Positions 43,323 to 52,151 of a stretch of 64,000 nt of DNA are shown piece after piece. The stretch's first letter is position 1, and each line of letters starts with the position of its first letter. The stretch comes from JBGANR01 sp044222225 (GTDB taxonomy: Bacteria; Actinomycetota; Actinomycetes; Mycobacteriales; Mycobacteriaceae). The stretch is from contig JBGANR010000021.1 in assembly GCA_044222225.1 (NCBI GenBank), forward strand, positions 14,935 to 78,934. The letters are read 5' to 3'. The notes under the pieces were generated by a model. The model was not told where the DNA came from. It ran no database searches and was given only the letters and a program-made list of their open reading frames with translations. The translations under genes were made by a program, and so were the position numbers.

Positions 43323-43717
43323 GCGGTCCTCCGGGAGGTCGTCGACGTACGAGCGAGCAGGGCCCGGCAGTGACCGAGGACCGACGGCTGCAGGAGCACG
43401 GCCGCCGTGGTCAGCGCCGCGAGCGTCTGCAGCCGGTGGTCGAGGGAGTCGTCGCGGGCGGCGGTGAACGCGACGCTGACCAGCAGCGTCGCCGCCATGC
43501 TCAGCGCGATCGCGGTGACATGGCGCTCGAGCGGTTGCCGCAGCGGCGTCAGCCGGACGATCGCCGCACCCGGGGCGTAGAGAAGGAAGGCGGCCGCCAG
43601 GGCGATCCGCAGCGGCGTCGCCGGCGGCAGCTGGGTCACGGCGAGGAGCACGAGCCACCCGGACGTCGCGAGCACGACGTCGGAGCGGGTGAGGGGAAGA
43701 CGGGACGGTCGGGTCAT
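43319..43717 (-). CDS. Small three- to four-helix membrane protein of unknown function
   Basis: 132 residues; hydrophobic segments near 14-30, 37-55, 67-86 and 92-112, separated by short basic loops. No family recognised. It overlaps the fusion gene and the deacetylase gene by ATGA on both sides, so it is an integral member of the operon and probably an accessory subunit of the membrane complex. No catalytic motif is visible. Confidence 0.7.
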   Translation of the reverse strand: MTRPSRLPLTRSDVVLATSGWLVLLAVTQLPPATPLRIALAAAFLLYAPGAAIVRLTPLRQPLERHVTAIALSMAATLLVSVAFTAARDDSLDHRLQTLAALTTAAVLLQPSVLGHCRALLARTSTTSRRTA

Positions 43718-46700
43718 CTGTGCTCCAGGATCTCGGGCGCGACGAGGGTGTAGATGCGGCTGTCGGGATTGGTGTAGACGAGCCGGTACGCCGGTGAGGT
43801 GGCGACGGCGTGCTCGACGGCGTCGAGAGCTCCGACGGGCAGCATGCCCGTCATCGCGACGTCGGCCGACTGGCTGCGGGTGAACACGAGGAACGCCCGG
43901 TCGTGCCCGCCGCCGGTCATGATCTCGGCGAGCCGATCGATCGGATCGTCGACGACGGCCGTCCGGTCCTCCGGTTCCAGCAGGGCGAAGCGGTAGTAGT
44001 CGTAGTGCTCGAAGTGGCTGAACGCCCACGGATAGTCGCTGGTCGCGCTGACGAGCAGGGAACCGCGGGGTGCGACGCCGTAGAGGTACTGGACGGCGGC
44101 CACCTCGTCCGGCGTGAAGTAGTTCGCCTGCTCCTTGCCGTAGTACCCGGCGGCGAAGCCCGGCACGAGCAGGACGAGCGTGACGGGCAGGGCCGCGGCC
44201 CACGCGTGCCGGCGCCACGGTCGTGCCGGCCCGCCGTGACGCGGGCGGGCGAGGGGCGGCAGCAGCGCCGCGGCGGCGTAGAAGGCGACGAACGGCAGTC
44301 CGAAGAGATAGACGCGGAACACCATCTCGCCGCCGTAGTCGTTGGTCACCACCAGCGGCAGCGGTGCGAGCGCGAGCAGCGCGAAGGTGATGTCGCGCCG
44401 ACCCGCCCGCCGGAGCCGGATGAAGCCGAGCAGGGCGAGCCCCCAGATCGCCGCGCTGTGCACCCGGTCGACCTGCGCGATGACGGCCTGGCTGGGGCTG
44501 GCGGCGCCCAGGTTGATGAACCCGGACTCGGCGTTGCTGCCGAGCGAGCCGATCGACTTCGCGATGCTCCGCATGTTGGCGTGCAGCCAGTCCCCGGCGA
44601 AGGTGAAGTCCCACGCCACGGTGAGTCCGAGGACGACGAGCACCACGAGCAGCACCCGATAGCGGCCGATGACGGCGAGGGCGCCCAGGCCGGCCACCAT
44701 CATGAGCGGAGTCAGCTGGTGGGTCGGCGCGATGGCGGCCAGCATGGGGATGAGCGCGAAGCACGACAGGGCGATCCGATCGCGGCCGGTCACGCCGTCG
44801 CGACGGTCGAGGTGCCGCAGCGTGAGCGCCACCGCGGTGAGGTAGAGGAAGAACGCGCACGCCTGCGGGGCGAAGTAGTCCTGGCCGACCCAGGAGCCGA
44901 GCACGAACACTGCGAGCGTCGCCCAGATGAGGCGGCGGTCCTTCGTCGCCGAGTCCGCGATGAGGTAGATCGGGCCGAGGAAGAGCAGATTCCACACCAG
45001 CGGCGCCCAGACGGCGTAGCCGAGCGACGTGACGAGTCCACCGGCGTCGACGAACAGCGCGTTTCCGGTGAAGAAGCCGGGCCAGTTCTGATACGCCGAC
45101 AGTTCCTGGATCGTCGTGTCGACGCCCTCGTGGCGGAGGAAGAAGTCGACCATGCCGACGTGCTTCCAGGCCCACGAGTAGCGCAGCGTGCCGTAGACGG
45201 CGCTCGGTGTGGCGTGCAGCATCGCGACGAGCAGCACGAGTTGCGCCGTGAGCAGCCGACCGGACGCGCCGCCGCGGCGGACGAGCACGCCGAAGGAGGC
45301 GAGCAGGGCGGCGAGACCGATCCAGAAGGTCACCGGCAGCAGCGGGATGAGGCCGAAGTCGCCGATCGCCGACAGATCGATCTGCGGCAGCGAGACGATC
45401 CACGCCGCGGCGGCGACGGGGAGGCCGAGATACGGCGCCGCCGTGCGCAGCCGCAGGGCCGGGCCCGCGGCTGCGCGGGTGTCCCGGCCGGCCGCGGGGG
45501 CGTCGCCGTCGGGTACCGCCGGAACGGTCGGCCGTAGCGCGATCCTGACGCGGCCCACGGCGTAGCCGCTCGCCGTGATGAGCACGCCGGCGATCATCGC
45601 GGCGGCCCGCGCCAGGCCTGCGGGCCGGCCGCGCAACGCGTCGCCGACGCCGCGCAGCACGCCGCGGGGAATGACGGAGGTGACGTAGGCGCGCTCGCTC
45701 GACAGGGCGTCGCCGGCTCCGGTGAGGGTGCTGACCAGCGCCTTCGACAGTCCCTCGGCGTAGCAGCGGGAACGGAAGTAGGCCCAGGTCCGGCGCTCGG
45801 GGGTGACGTGATGCCGCACGCGCGCGGTGGGCTCGTAGCGGTGTGCGGAGCCGGGATGGGCGGCACTGGTGCGGATGCACAGCTCCGTCTCCTCGCAGCC
45901 CAGCGGACGCTTCCCGATGCGGCCGAGCCGGGATTCGAACCCGGTGGACGAGACGAGCACGTCCCGTCGCAGCGACATGTTGGCGCCGATGTGATTGCGG
46001 ACGGTCGCCGCCTCGGTGGGCAGGCCGCGGTAACTGCACCCGACCACCCACGCGAACTCGTCGGGGAACCAGGCGGGCCTGCCGCCGTGCCAGATCGGAT
46101 CGATGGCGCCCCCGACGCCGATGACGGTGCCGTCGTCGGCGGTCCGGTAGCCGTCGGCGAGTGCCGCGAGCCAGCCCGGAGCGGCCTCCGCGTCGTCGTC
46201 GAGGAAGGCGACGACGTCGCCGGTCGCCATCGCGACGCCCGTGTTGCGGGCGCCGGAGAGACCTTTCGTCGCGCTGTTGGGAACGACGATCGCGTCGGTG
46301 AACGTCGAGCGGGCCCGGTCGAGGAGTTCCGGCGAGTGGTCGATGACGACGACGACCTCGGCGGCCTCGGGGGTCTGAGCCCGCACCGACTGGACGGCGG
46401 CGACGAGTTCGGACCAGCGGTCGGTGGTGTACGCGCAGATGACGACGGACACCGACGGCCGTGGCGGCACGGGCGCCGCGGCGTACGGAGCGACGGTGAG
46501 CGGGACGCCGGCCGATCCGTGCACCGTCCGCAGCACGGGCAGCACGTTCCGCGCCCACCACACCGGGTGGACGCCGAAGCGCTCGGACTTGCGCGAGTTC
46601 TCGGCGACGTGGTGCAGCCAGGTCAGCAACAGCGTCAGCCGACGTGCGTCGCCGTCGGCGGCGACGAGCGGCGCGGCCGACTCCGAGGCGGCGAGCGCCG

Positions 46701-48942
46701 CGCGTTCGCGGGCCGAGAAGCCACGGACGAGCCGGTCGCCGACGACGGCGCCGAACTCGCGGTCCTCGACGAGCGCGCTCGCGGTGAGCGCGAGATGGAG
46801 CGCGTCGAGCCAGCGCGGCCGGCCGTCGTGCGCGCCGCCCCAGTCGATGACGGCGACGGTCCGGTCGCCCTCGACCCGGATGTTGCCGGGGCAGTAGTCG
46901 CCGTGGCTGCCGCCGACGTCGACGGTGGCGTCGGTGAGCGCCGTGCGCAGGGCGCTCTCCAGCTCGGGCACGAGGGCCGCAGTCGGCGGATCGATGCGGC
47001 CGCACATGTCGGCGATCGCGAGCAGCGGCTCGGTCACCCACGCGCGGAGGTGCTCGTCGGTCATCGTGATGGATTCGGCGGACGCCGCGGCGAAGGGCTC
47101 GATCGCGGCCACGGCCGAGGAGACGAGCGGCACGTAGCGGCCCCGGTCGGCGGCCAGCAGCGCGCCGAGATCGGTGCCGGAGGCGAAGCTCTCGACGGAG
47201 CGGACGCCGTCGGCGGCGGCGTCGAACGCCAGGATCCGCGGCGCGAGGGCCGCGATGGACGGCAGCCCGCCGGCGCGCACCCGGTCGAGGACGTCGCGCG
47301 CCGTGGTGAGCTCGCGGCGTCCCTGAGGCGTCGCCGACGCTTTGAGCACGGCCGCCGCGGAGCCGCCGGTGCGGCCGACGAGGAAGACGTCGATGTCGGT
47401 GACGGTGTCGATGCGTCGGCCGACCGTCCAGTTCCGGGCGCCGGGGATGCCGGTGAGATCGGGCAGCGTCGCCGTGGCGGACCGCGGGTGACGCCGCCGC
47501 TCGGTGGCCGCGCGCAGGACGGCCGGCAGGGGCAGGTCGCGGCTCGCCGCCAGAACGCGTCCGACCCGCCGGATCCCGGACGGCCGCGGGCTCGGGGAGA
47601 GCCACAGGTCGCGGCGCACGAGGAGGGCGAGCGCCAGCGCGGTCTGCGTGCCGAGCCAGGCGATGGCGGCGCCGGTCAGGCCGAGCCGCGGCAGCAGGAA
47701 GGCCGCCGAGCCGAGTGCGGCGACCGCCTGCGTGCCCTGCACCGTGAGGATGAGCCGCAACCGGCGCCGGGCGCGAGCGGTGCTGATCGCCGTCGCGACG
47801 AGCAGGTTGGGCAGCGCCGCCAGAACGAGGAGCTGCAGCGTCGTGGTGCCGGCGCGGTAGGACTTGCCGAAGACCGAGAGGATGAGGGGTGCGAGGACGG
47901 CCACGCCGGCGACCACGGGAACGAGGATCCGGGCGCCGTGGGTCAGCACCCGGCGGACTCCGCGGACGAGTGCGGCCTGCGACGCGGCGTTCTGCACGAC
48001 GAGGGAGACGCCGAGGTTCGTGTTGACGAGGTGGATCGAGTAGGCGATCGTCCACGCCATGGCGAAGTAGGCGTTCTGTTCGGTGTCGAGGAAGGCGATG
48101 ACGAGGACCGGCAGCAGCGTCATCGACCCGATCGAGCACACGGCGCCGAGGTAGTCGGCGGTGACGAAGCGGGCGAGGTCGCGCACCGGGGGAAGGGTGT
48201 CGATGCCCGTCGAGCGGCGTCGATAGCGGGGGAGCGCGACCGCGAACAGGTAGCCGGTCACGCACACGACGTCGAGCCAGAGGGCGACGGCCCACGACGC
48301 GAAGATGCCGTGCCACGGCAGCGGCGCCGCGAAGAGCACGACGAGCAGCACCTTCGTCACGGCGAAGCAGAGGTTCTCGATCGGGACGACGACGGCGCGG
48401 CCCAGCGCGGTGAGGACCGACTCCTGCACGGTGAAGAGCACGAAGGCGACGGCGGCCAGGACGAAGGTGACCCAGTCGCGCGGCGTCTCGAGGAACTCCG
48501 TGCCCGGCCATGCCCAGACGACGACGGCGACGGCCGCCGACGCGACGAGTGTCGCCCCGCCGCTGCACACGAGATACGAGCGCAGCACGAAGGTCGTCGT
48601 ACGCGGCCCGGCGGTGGGCACGAACCGCGCCATCGCGCTGGACAGGTTGAGCTGGGCGATCGCCGCGATGAGCATCATGAGCGAGATCGCGGCGGTGTTG
48701 CTGCCGATGACCTCCGGCGGGTAGTAGTCGGCCGCGACGGCCCAGAACACGACGCCGACGGCGGAGGTGAGCAGCGAGCTGAGCGTCAGGAGATGGCCGT
48801 TGCGCAGCATCGGGTCGCGCAGCTCGGCCAGGAGGCGACGCCGGAGCGCTTTGAGGCGGGAGAGCGGAGCCGACAGTCGCCGCGGCCACGCGGGCGCCGC
48901 GGCGCCCGCGGGTACGCGGCGCAGTTCCGTCGTCGTGGTCAT
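43714..48942 (-). CDS. 1742-residue fusion: Wzx-like flippase + APH-like kinase + GT2 glycosyltransferase + polytopic GT-C-like module
   Basis: One uninterrupted frame with four modules. (1) Residues about 45-445: 12-14 hydrophobic segments of the oligosaccharide flippase (Wzx/MATE) type, starting LLTLSSLLTSAVGVVFWAVAA. (2) About 490-815: a phosphotransferase/kinase-like domain with GGSHGDYCPGN (677-687, catalytic HGDxxxxN) and VIDWGG (698-703). (3) About 828-1135: a GT2 domain with VVICAYTTDRW, FLDDDAEA (the DxD-like site, 913-920) and CEETEL (1016-1021). (4) About 1165-1640: a polytopic region with ten or more membrane segments and large extracytoplasmic loops, like GT-C glycosyltransferases or Wzy polymerases, then a soluble tail of about 100 residues. 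It is translationally coupled to its neighbours by ATGA on both sides. The combined role would be to build, flip and extend a lipid-linked glycan. Confidence 0.88.
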   Translation of the reverse strand: MTTTTELRRVPAGAAAPAWPRRLSAPLSRLKALRRRLLAELRDPMLRNGHLLTLSSLLTSAVGVVFWAVAADYYPPEVIGSNTAAISLMMLIAAIAQLNLSSAMARFVPTAGPRTTTFVLRSYLVCSGGATLVASAAVAVVVWAWPGTEFLETPRDWVTFVLAAVAFVLFTVQESVLTALGRAVVVPIENLCFAVTKVLLVVLFAAPLPWHGIFASWAVALWLDVVCVTGYLFAVALPRYRRRSTGIDTLPPVRDLARFVTADYLGAVCSIGSMTLLPVLVIAFLDTEQNAYFAMAWTIAYSIHLVNTNLGVSLVVQNAASQAALVRGVRRVLTHGARILVPVVAGVAVLAPLILSVFGKSYRAGTTTLQLLVLAALPNLLVATAISTARARRRLRLILTVQGTQAVAALGSAAFLLPRLGLTGAAIAWLGTQTALALALLVRRDLWLSPSPRPSGIRRVGRVLAASRDLPLPAVLRAATERRRHPRSATATLPDLTGIPGARNWTVGRRIDTVTDIDVFLVGRTGGSAAAVLKASATPQGRRELTTARDVLDRVRAGGLPSIAALAPRILAFDAAADGVRSVESFASGTDLGALLAADRGRYVPLVSSAVAAIEPFAAASAESITMTDEHLRAWVTEPLLAIADMCGRIDPPTAALVPELESALRTALTDATVDVGGSHGDYCPGNIRVEGDRTVAVIDWGGAHDGRPRWLDALHLALTASALVEDREFGAVVGDRLVRGFSARERAALAASESAAPLVAADGDARRLTLLLTWLHHVAENSRKSERFGVHPVWWARNVLPVLRTVHGSAGVPLTVAPYAAAPVPPRPSVSVVICAYTTDRWSELVAAVQSVRAQTPEAAEVVVVIDHSPELLDRARSTFTDAIVVPNSATKGLSGARNTGVAMATGDVVAFLDDDAEAAPGWLAALADGYRTADDGTVIGVGGAIDPIWHGGRPAWFPDEFAWVVGCSYRGLPTEAATVRNHIGANMSLRRDVLVSSTGFESRLGRIGKRPLGCEETELCIRTSAAHPGSAHRYEPTARVRHHVTPERRTWAYFRSRCYAEGLSKALVSTLTGAGDALSSERAYVTSVIPRGVLRGVGDALRGRPAGLARAAAMIAGVLITASGYAVGRVRIALRPTVPAVPDGDAPAAGRDTRAAAGPALRLRTAAPYLGLPVAAAAWIVSLPQIDLSAIGDFGLIPLLPVTFWIGLAALLASFGVLVRRGGASGRLLTAQLVLLVAMLHATPSAVYGTLRYSWAWKHVGMVDFFLRHEGVDTTIQELSAYQNWPGFFTGNALFVDAGGLVTSLGYAVWAPLVWNLLFLGPIYLIADSATKDRRLIWATLAVFVLGSWVGQDYFAPQACAFFLYLTAVALTLRHLDRRDGVTGRDRIALSCFALIPMLAAIAPTHQLTPLMMVAGLGALAVIGRYRVLLVVLVVLGLTVAWDFTFAGDWLHANMRSIAKSIGSLGSNAESGFINLGAASPSQAVIAQVDRVHSAAIWGLALLGFIRLRRAGRRDITFALLALAPLPLVVTNDYGGEMVFRVYLFGLPFVAFYAAAALLPPLARPRHGGPARPWRRHAWAAALPVTLVLLVPGFAAGYYGKEQANYFTPDEVAAVQYLYGVAPRGSLLVSATSDYPWAFSHFEHYDYYRFALLEPEDRTAVVDDPIDRLAEIMTGGGHDRAFLVFTRSQSADVAMTGMLPVGALDAVEHAVATSPAYRLVYTNPDSRIYTLVAPEILEHR

Positions 48943-50279
48943 CGCGTGGTGGCTCCGTGATCGAGGAGGGGGCGGGGATTCTGTGCGCGGCGGATCTGCC
49001 GGCGACTGCGGACGTAGGCGAGCGGTCCGCGCAGCAGTCCGCGGCGCTCGAGCCGGGCGAGGTCGGCCGGCCCGTGGTCGTAGCGGTGCCGGTTGCGATC
49101 GGACGACGCCGCGAAGGCGTAGCGGAGCCCGCGGGGCAGCCGGACGAGCAGTGAGCCGAGCATCCGCGGTTCGGTGACGACGGCGCTGGCGAGATAGGCG
49201 CCGAGGCCGGTCCCGTAGCCCTCGGCCTGGGTGCGCAGAGCGGCCAGATCCCGGTGATGCCGGTGCCAGACGACGGCCGCGGGTTGGTAGACGAGCCGGT
49301 GGCCGCGGGCGAGCACGCGGAAGAAGCCCGCGAGGTCGTCGCCGCCGCGCGCGAGCGTGCCGGCGCCGAGCGCGGGGTCGAAGCCGCCGAGCTCGGCGAG
49401 AACGCGCCGGTCGAAGGCCATGTTGGCGCCCGAGCCGAGCCGGCCGGCCGTGAACGGGAAGAGCGGGTCGTCCGGACGGTTCGCCCCGAGGTCGACGATG
49501 CGCGGCGTGAAGCCCTTGTCGAAGCCGCCGTGCTGTTCGAGCAGCAGCTGGGCCGGGGTCTCGAGGCGGCTCGGGAGGATCAGCCCGGTGACGCAGCCGA
49601 CGTCCGGGGCCATGCGGAAGCCGTCGGCGATCCGTGCCAGCCAGTGCCGGTCGACGAGGACGTCGTCGTCGACGAACGCGACGATCTCGCCCCGCGCGAG
49701 CGCGACGCCACGATTGTGTGCGGCGGCGAGCCCGCGGCGGTACTCACGCACGTAGGTGACGTCGGCGAACTCGGCCGCGACCATCTCGGCCGTGTCGTCC
49801 GACGACGGATCGTTGTCGACGACGATCACCTCGAACGACGGGTGGTCGCTCGCGAGGAGCGCGTGCAGGGTCTCACGAAGGCTGTCGGTGCGGTTCCGCG
49901 TCGCGACGACGGCGGAGATGAGCGGGCCGGCGCCGGGCGGCCGTGTGTCTCGGGCCTCCTCGGGCGGGGAGGCCGCCTCGGTGCGAGCCTCGTCGGCCGC
50001 GATCTCAGCGGCGAGGGCGTCCGTCACCGCGTCGGCGTGTGCGGTCCATGCCAGGCCGCGGGCGCCGTCGAGGAGGACGACGCCGAGCGGCCTGCCCTCG
50101 CGGACGACGAGGGCGAGGATCTTCGCCGGGGCGTCGATCGGCGAGAGCAACGGCAGCGACGCGGGCGGCGCGGCGAGGTCGATCCGGCAGATGCCGACCG
50201 GCAGGTCGGCCGCACCGATGCGGTGCGAGATCGGCCGCGACTCCGCCTCGCTCGGTGCCGGCGCGGTGTGGACGGTCAC
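48939..50279 (-). CDS. GT2 family glycosyltransferase with N-terminal extension
   Basis: 446 residues. The first 115 residues form an extra domain of unknown type (GICRIDLAAPP, ILALVVREGRPLGVVLLDG). It resembles the small N-terminal domain seen in other mycolata glycosyltransferases. The GT-A domain follows: ISAVVATRNRTDSL (about 120-133), VIVVDNDPSSDDT, VAFVDDDVLVD (the DxD site, about 199-209), GANMAFDRRVLAELGGFD and GDDLAGFFRVL near 325. There are no membrane segments, so it acts on the cytoplasmic face. The GTG start and ATGA stop overlap both neighbours. It may use the same acceptor as the GT2 module of the fusion. Confidence 0.9.
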   Translation of the reverse strand: MTVHTAPAPSEAESRPISHRIGAADLPVGICRIDLAAPPASLPLLSPIDAPAKILALVVREGRPLGVVLLDGARGLAWTAHADAVTDALAAEIAADEARTEAASPPEEARDTRPPGAGPLISAVVATRNRTDSLRETLHALLASDHPSFEVIVVDNDPSSDDTAEMVAAEFADVTYVREYRRGLAAAHNRGVALARGEIVAFVDDDVLVDRHWLARIADGFRMAPDVGCVTGLILPSRLETPAQLLLEQHGGFDKGFTPRIVDLGANRPDDPLFPFTAGRLGSGANMAFDRRVLAELGGFDPALGAGTLARGGDDLAGFFRVLARGHRLVYQPAAVVWHRHHRDLAALRTQAEGYGTGLGAYLASAVVTEPRMLGSLLVRLPRGLRYAFAASSDRNRHRYDHGPADLARLERRGLLRGPLAYVRSRRQIRRAQNPRPLLDHGATTR

Positions 50280-51088
50280 GAGGAGGCGGCGGTGGGCTGG
50301 GGATGGACGCGGCGGCGTGCGGCCTGTACGGCCCGGCCGGTGAGCCCGTCGCGGTGATCCCGCAGTACCGTGCGCAGGACACGCGTGCCGTCCTTGACCG
50401 CGTGGAGATTGGATTCACCGGATCGGCGCGGGAGCTCGATGCTCGGCACCTCGGCGATGCGCAATCCCGCTTTCGCGGCCCGGACCGTCATTTCGGCTTC
50501 GATCTCGAAACCCGTCGCCGAAAGGTCCAGATGCTTGAGGTATTTGCGATGGAATGCGCAGAATCCATAGCAGAGATCGGTGAGCTGGCTGCCATAAAGG
50601 GAATTGAACACCTGCAGCAGAAACTGATTGCCCAATCGCCGGAACGGCGTGATGTCGAGCGAACCGCCGCCGCTGATGAAGCGCGACCCCTTGACGAAGT
50701 CGTAGCCGTTCTCCAGGAAGTGGAGGTAGTGGGAGATCTCGGCCGGAAGCATGCTGCCGTCCGCGTCGATCATGACCACGATGTCGCAGGTGGCGGCATG
50801 GAAACCGGTCCGCAGGGCGCTGCCCTTGCCGGGTCCCTCCTGCTGCACGACCTTGATGTCGGGACGGTAGCTGAGCGCCGTCGTCAGGGTGGCGTCGGTC
50901 GAGTCGCCGTCGACGAGGATGACCTCGTCGACGGAGGCGGGGATCTGCTCGAGAACCCACGCGATGTTCCGCGCCTCATTGCGGGCGGGAATGACGAGGC
51001 TGACCGAATGATGCGATGACAGGGGGTTTGTCTTCGACGACTTTTCGACGCGGAAAGGCACGGGGTGAAGCTCTGCCTGAATGGTCAT
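50276..51088 (-). CDS. DPM-like GT2 glycosyltransferase, first gene of the operon
   Basis: 270 residues. GT-A fold of the polyprenyl-phosphate mannosyl/glucosyl-transferase type: SLVIPARNEARNI (about 29-41), EVILVDGDSTDAT, GPGKGSALRTGF, IVVMIDADGSM (DxD, about 101-111), and GYDFVKGSRFISGGGS. No membrane anchor is present. It probably loads a sugar onto a polyprenyl phosphate carrier, or starts the glycan. Codon use and GC content (notably 50400-50700) are lower than in the following genes, hinting at separate origin. The ATG is preceded by AAGGAC. It overlaps the next gene by GTGA. Confidence 0.9.
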   Translation of the reverse strand: MTIQAELHPVPFRVEKSSKTNPLSSHHSVSLVIPARNEARNIAWVLEQIPASVDEVILVDGDSTDATLTTALSYRPDIKVVQQEGPGKGSALRTGFHAATCDIVVMIDADGSMLPAEISHYLHFLENGYDFVKGSRFISGGGSLDITPFRRLGNQFLLQVFNSLYGSQLTDLCYGFCAFHRKYLKHLDLSATGFEIEAEMTVRAAKAGLRIAEVPSIELPRRSGESNLHAVKDGTRVLRTVLRDHRDGLTGRAVQAARRRVHPQPTAASS

Positions 51089-51185
51089 CGGGATGTCCTT
51101 CTCGTGTGATCTCGCCGCCGCTGCCGATGAAGGAGAATGGTGGCGGTCCGATCGCGGATCTCTGATGGATGTCATCCTGACAGCA

Positions 51186-51277
51186 GCAGGAAAATCCTGC
51201 CAAGAATGGCTATCAATAATTTTTGAGGTCCGATACGAACGACGGACTGTCGGGGGCGAGGCATGACGTACGTCATG
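51186..51277. promoter_or_regulatory. Promoter region of the glycan operon with two palindromes
   Basis: Within the 271 bases between the operon and DUF4191, an AT-rich stretch (51191-51235) probably contains the promoter. GCAGGA-AAA-TCCTGC (51186-51200) and CATGACGTACGTCATG, a 16-base perfect palindrome (51262-51277), are candidate regulator sites. The regulator is unknown. Confidence 0.5.
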
Positions 51278-51306
51278 TAACGCGGCTGCCGCGTACGGCA
51301 TGCGCG

Positions 51307-51342
51307 CAAAGAAAACCCGCCTGATCCGGCGGATCAGGCGGG
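51307..51342 (-). terminator. Rho-independent terminator of the DUF4191 gene
   Basis: On the minus strand a 12-base stem (CCCGCCTGATCC with GGATCAGGCGGG, GCC loop) is followed by TTTTCTTT, 18 bases after the DUF4191 stop. It is the cleanest intrinsic terminator in the window and insulates the glycan operon. Confidence 0.88.
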
Positions 51343-51359
51343 CTTCGGAGGAGGTGGAG

Positions 51360-52103
51360 TCAGCTGCGGCGCTTGGCGGCCCGCTGCATGTTGCGCACCT
51401 TCGCCCCCTGCGGCATCGGGCCCTTCGGCATGCCGGGGCCCGCGACACGGGCGGAGATGGCCGTCAGACGCTGCTCGAGGGCGTCCATCTGCTTGGCTGT
51501 GATGTTGTTGGGGAGTTTGGACAGGTGACGCTCGAGCTTGGAGAGCGGGACCTGCCCCTCCTCGTTGCCGACGATGATGGTGTAGATCGGGGCGTCGCCG
51601 ACGACGCGCGCGGCCTTCTTCTTCTCCTGGTTGATGAGCGAGGTGACGCGCAACGTGTTGCCCTCGCCGACGAAGATCACGCCCGCCCGGCCGATGACGC
51701 GGTGCACGGCGTCCAGATGGGTGTTGCCGGCGACGGCCTGCTGCACGCGCCACTGCCCGCGCATGTTGCCGAGCGCCCACGCTCCGGCGCCGAGCTGCCC
51801 GTCGGCCTTGCGGTACATCGACTTCTGGACGCGGCGCCCGAAGATGACGAACGCGGCGAGCCCGCCGAACATGATGCCGGACGGGATCAGCACGATGAGC
51901 CAGTCGAACACGAAGCCCAGCACGACGAAGACGGCGAGGACGCCGACGAACGCCCCCGCCATGAGCGGGATCAGCGCCTTGTCTTCCTTGCGCTGGATCT
52001 GGAACGCCTGCCACAACTGCTTGCGGCGGGCCTTCGAGGCTTCCTTGCGGGCGGCTCGCGCAGCCTTCTTGGCAGCCTTCAATTCGACGTCGGTCTTGGC
52101 CAT
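51360..52103 (-). CDS. DUF4191 family membrane protein (Rv2219-like)
   Basis: 247 residues. A Lys/Ala-rich basic N-terminus (AKKAARAARKEASKARRK) leads into two adjacent membrane segments (about 47-68 and 70-90), then a conserved cytoplasmic domain with GAGAWALGNMRGQW, DAVHRVIGRAGVIFVGEG and a final basic tail. It is conserved in mycolic-acid bacteria next to lipA; function unknown. The start ATG at 52103 was chosen because the upstream extension is Arg/Pro-rich noise. In M. tuberculosis it lies beside the RDD gene, now 20 kb away. Confidence 0.87.
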   Translation of the reverse strand: MAKTDVELKAAKKAARAARKEASKARRKQLWQAFQIQRKEDKALIPLMAGAFVGVLAVFVVLGFVFDWLIVLIPSGIMFGGLAAFVIFGRRVQKSMYRKADGQLGAGAWALGNMRGQWRVQQAVAGNTHLDAVHRVIGRAGVIFVGEGNTLRVTSLINQEKKKAARVVGDAPIYTIIVGNEEGQVPLSKLERHLSKLPNNITAKQMDALEQRLTAISARVAGPGMPKGPMPQGAKVRNMQRAAKRRS

Positions 52104-52151
52104 GGCCCCCAGTTTACGGCGCGCCGGGCCGGCGCACGTCCGTTGGCCGGG

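Noticed and set aside
43319..48889. A second very long minus-strand open frame (1856 codons) over the fusion gene
   Set aside because: Its translation is Arg/Pro/Ala-rich without domain patterns; it is the out-of-phase shadow of the fusion frame, and only its last 132 codons (43319-43717) form a real gene.
45808..48960. Plus-strand open frame of 1050 codons opposite the fusion gene
   Set aside because: Composition (Gly, Arg, Asp, Glu, His only) is typical of antisense frames in GC-rich DNA; no motif.
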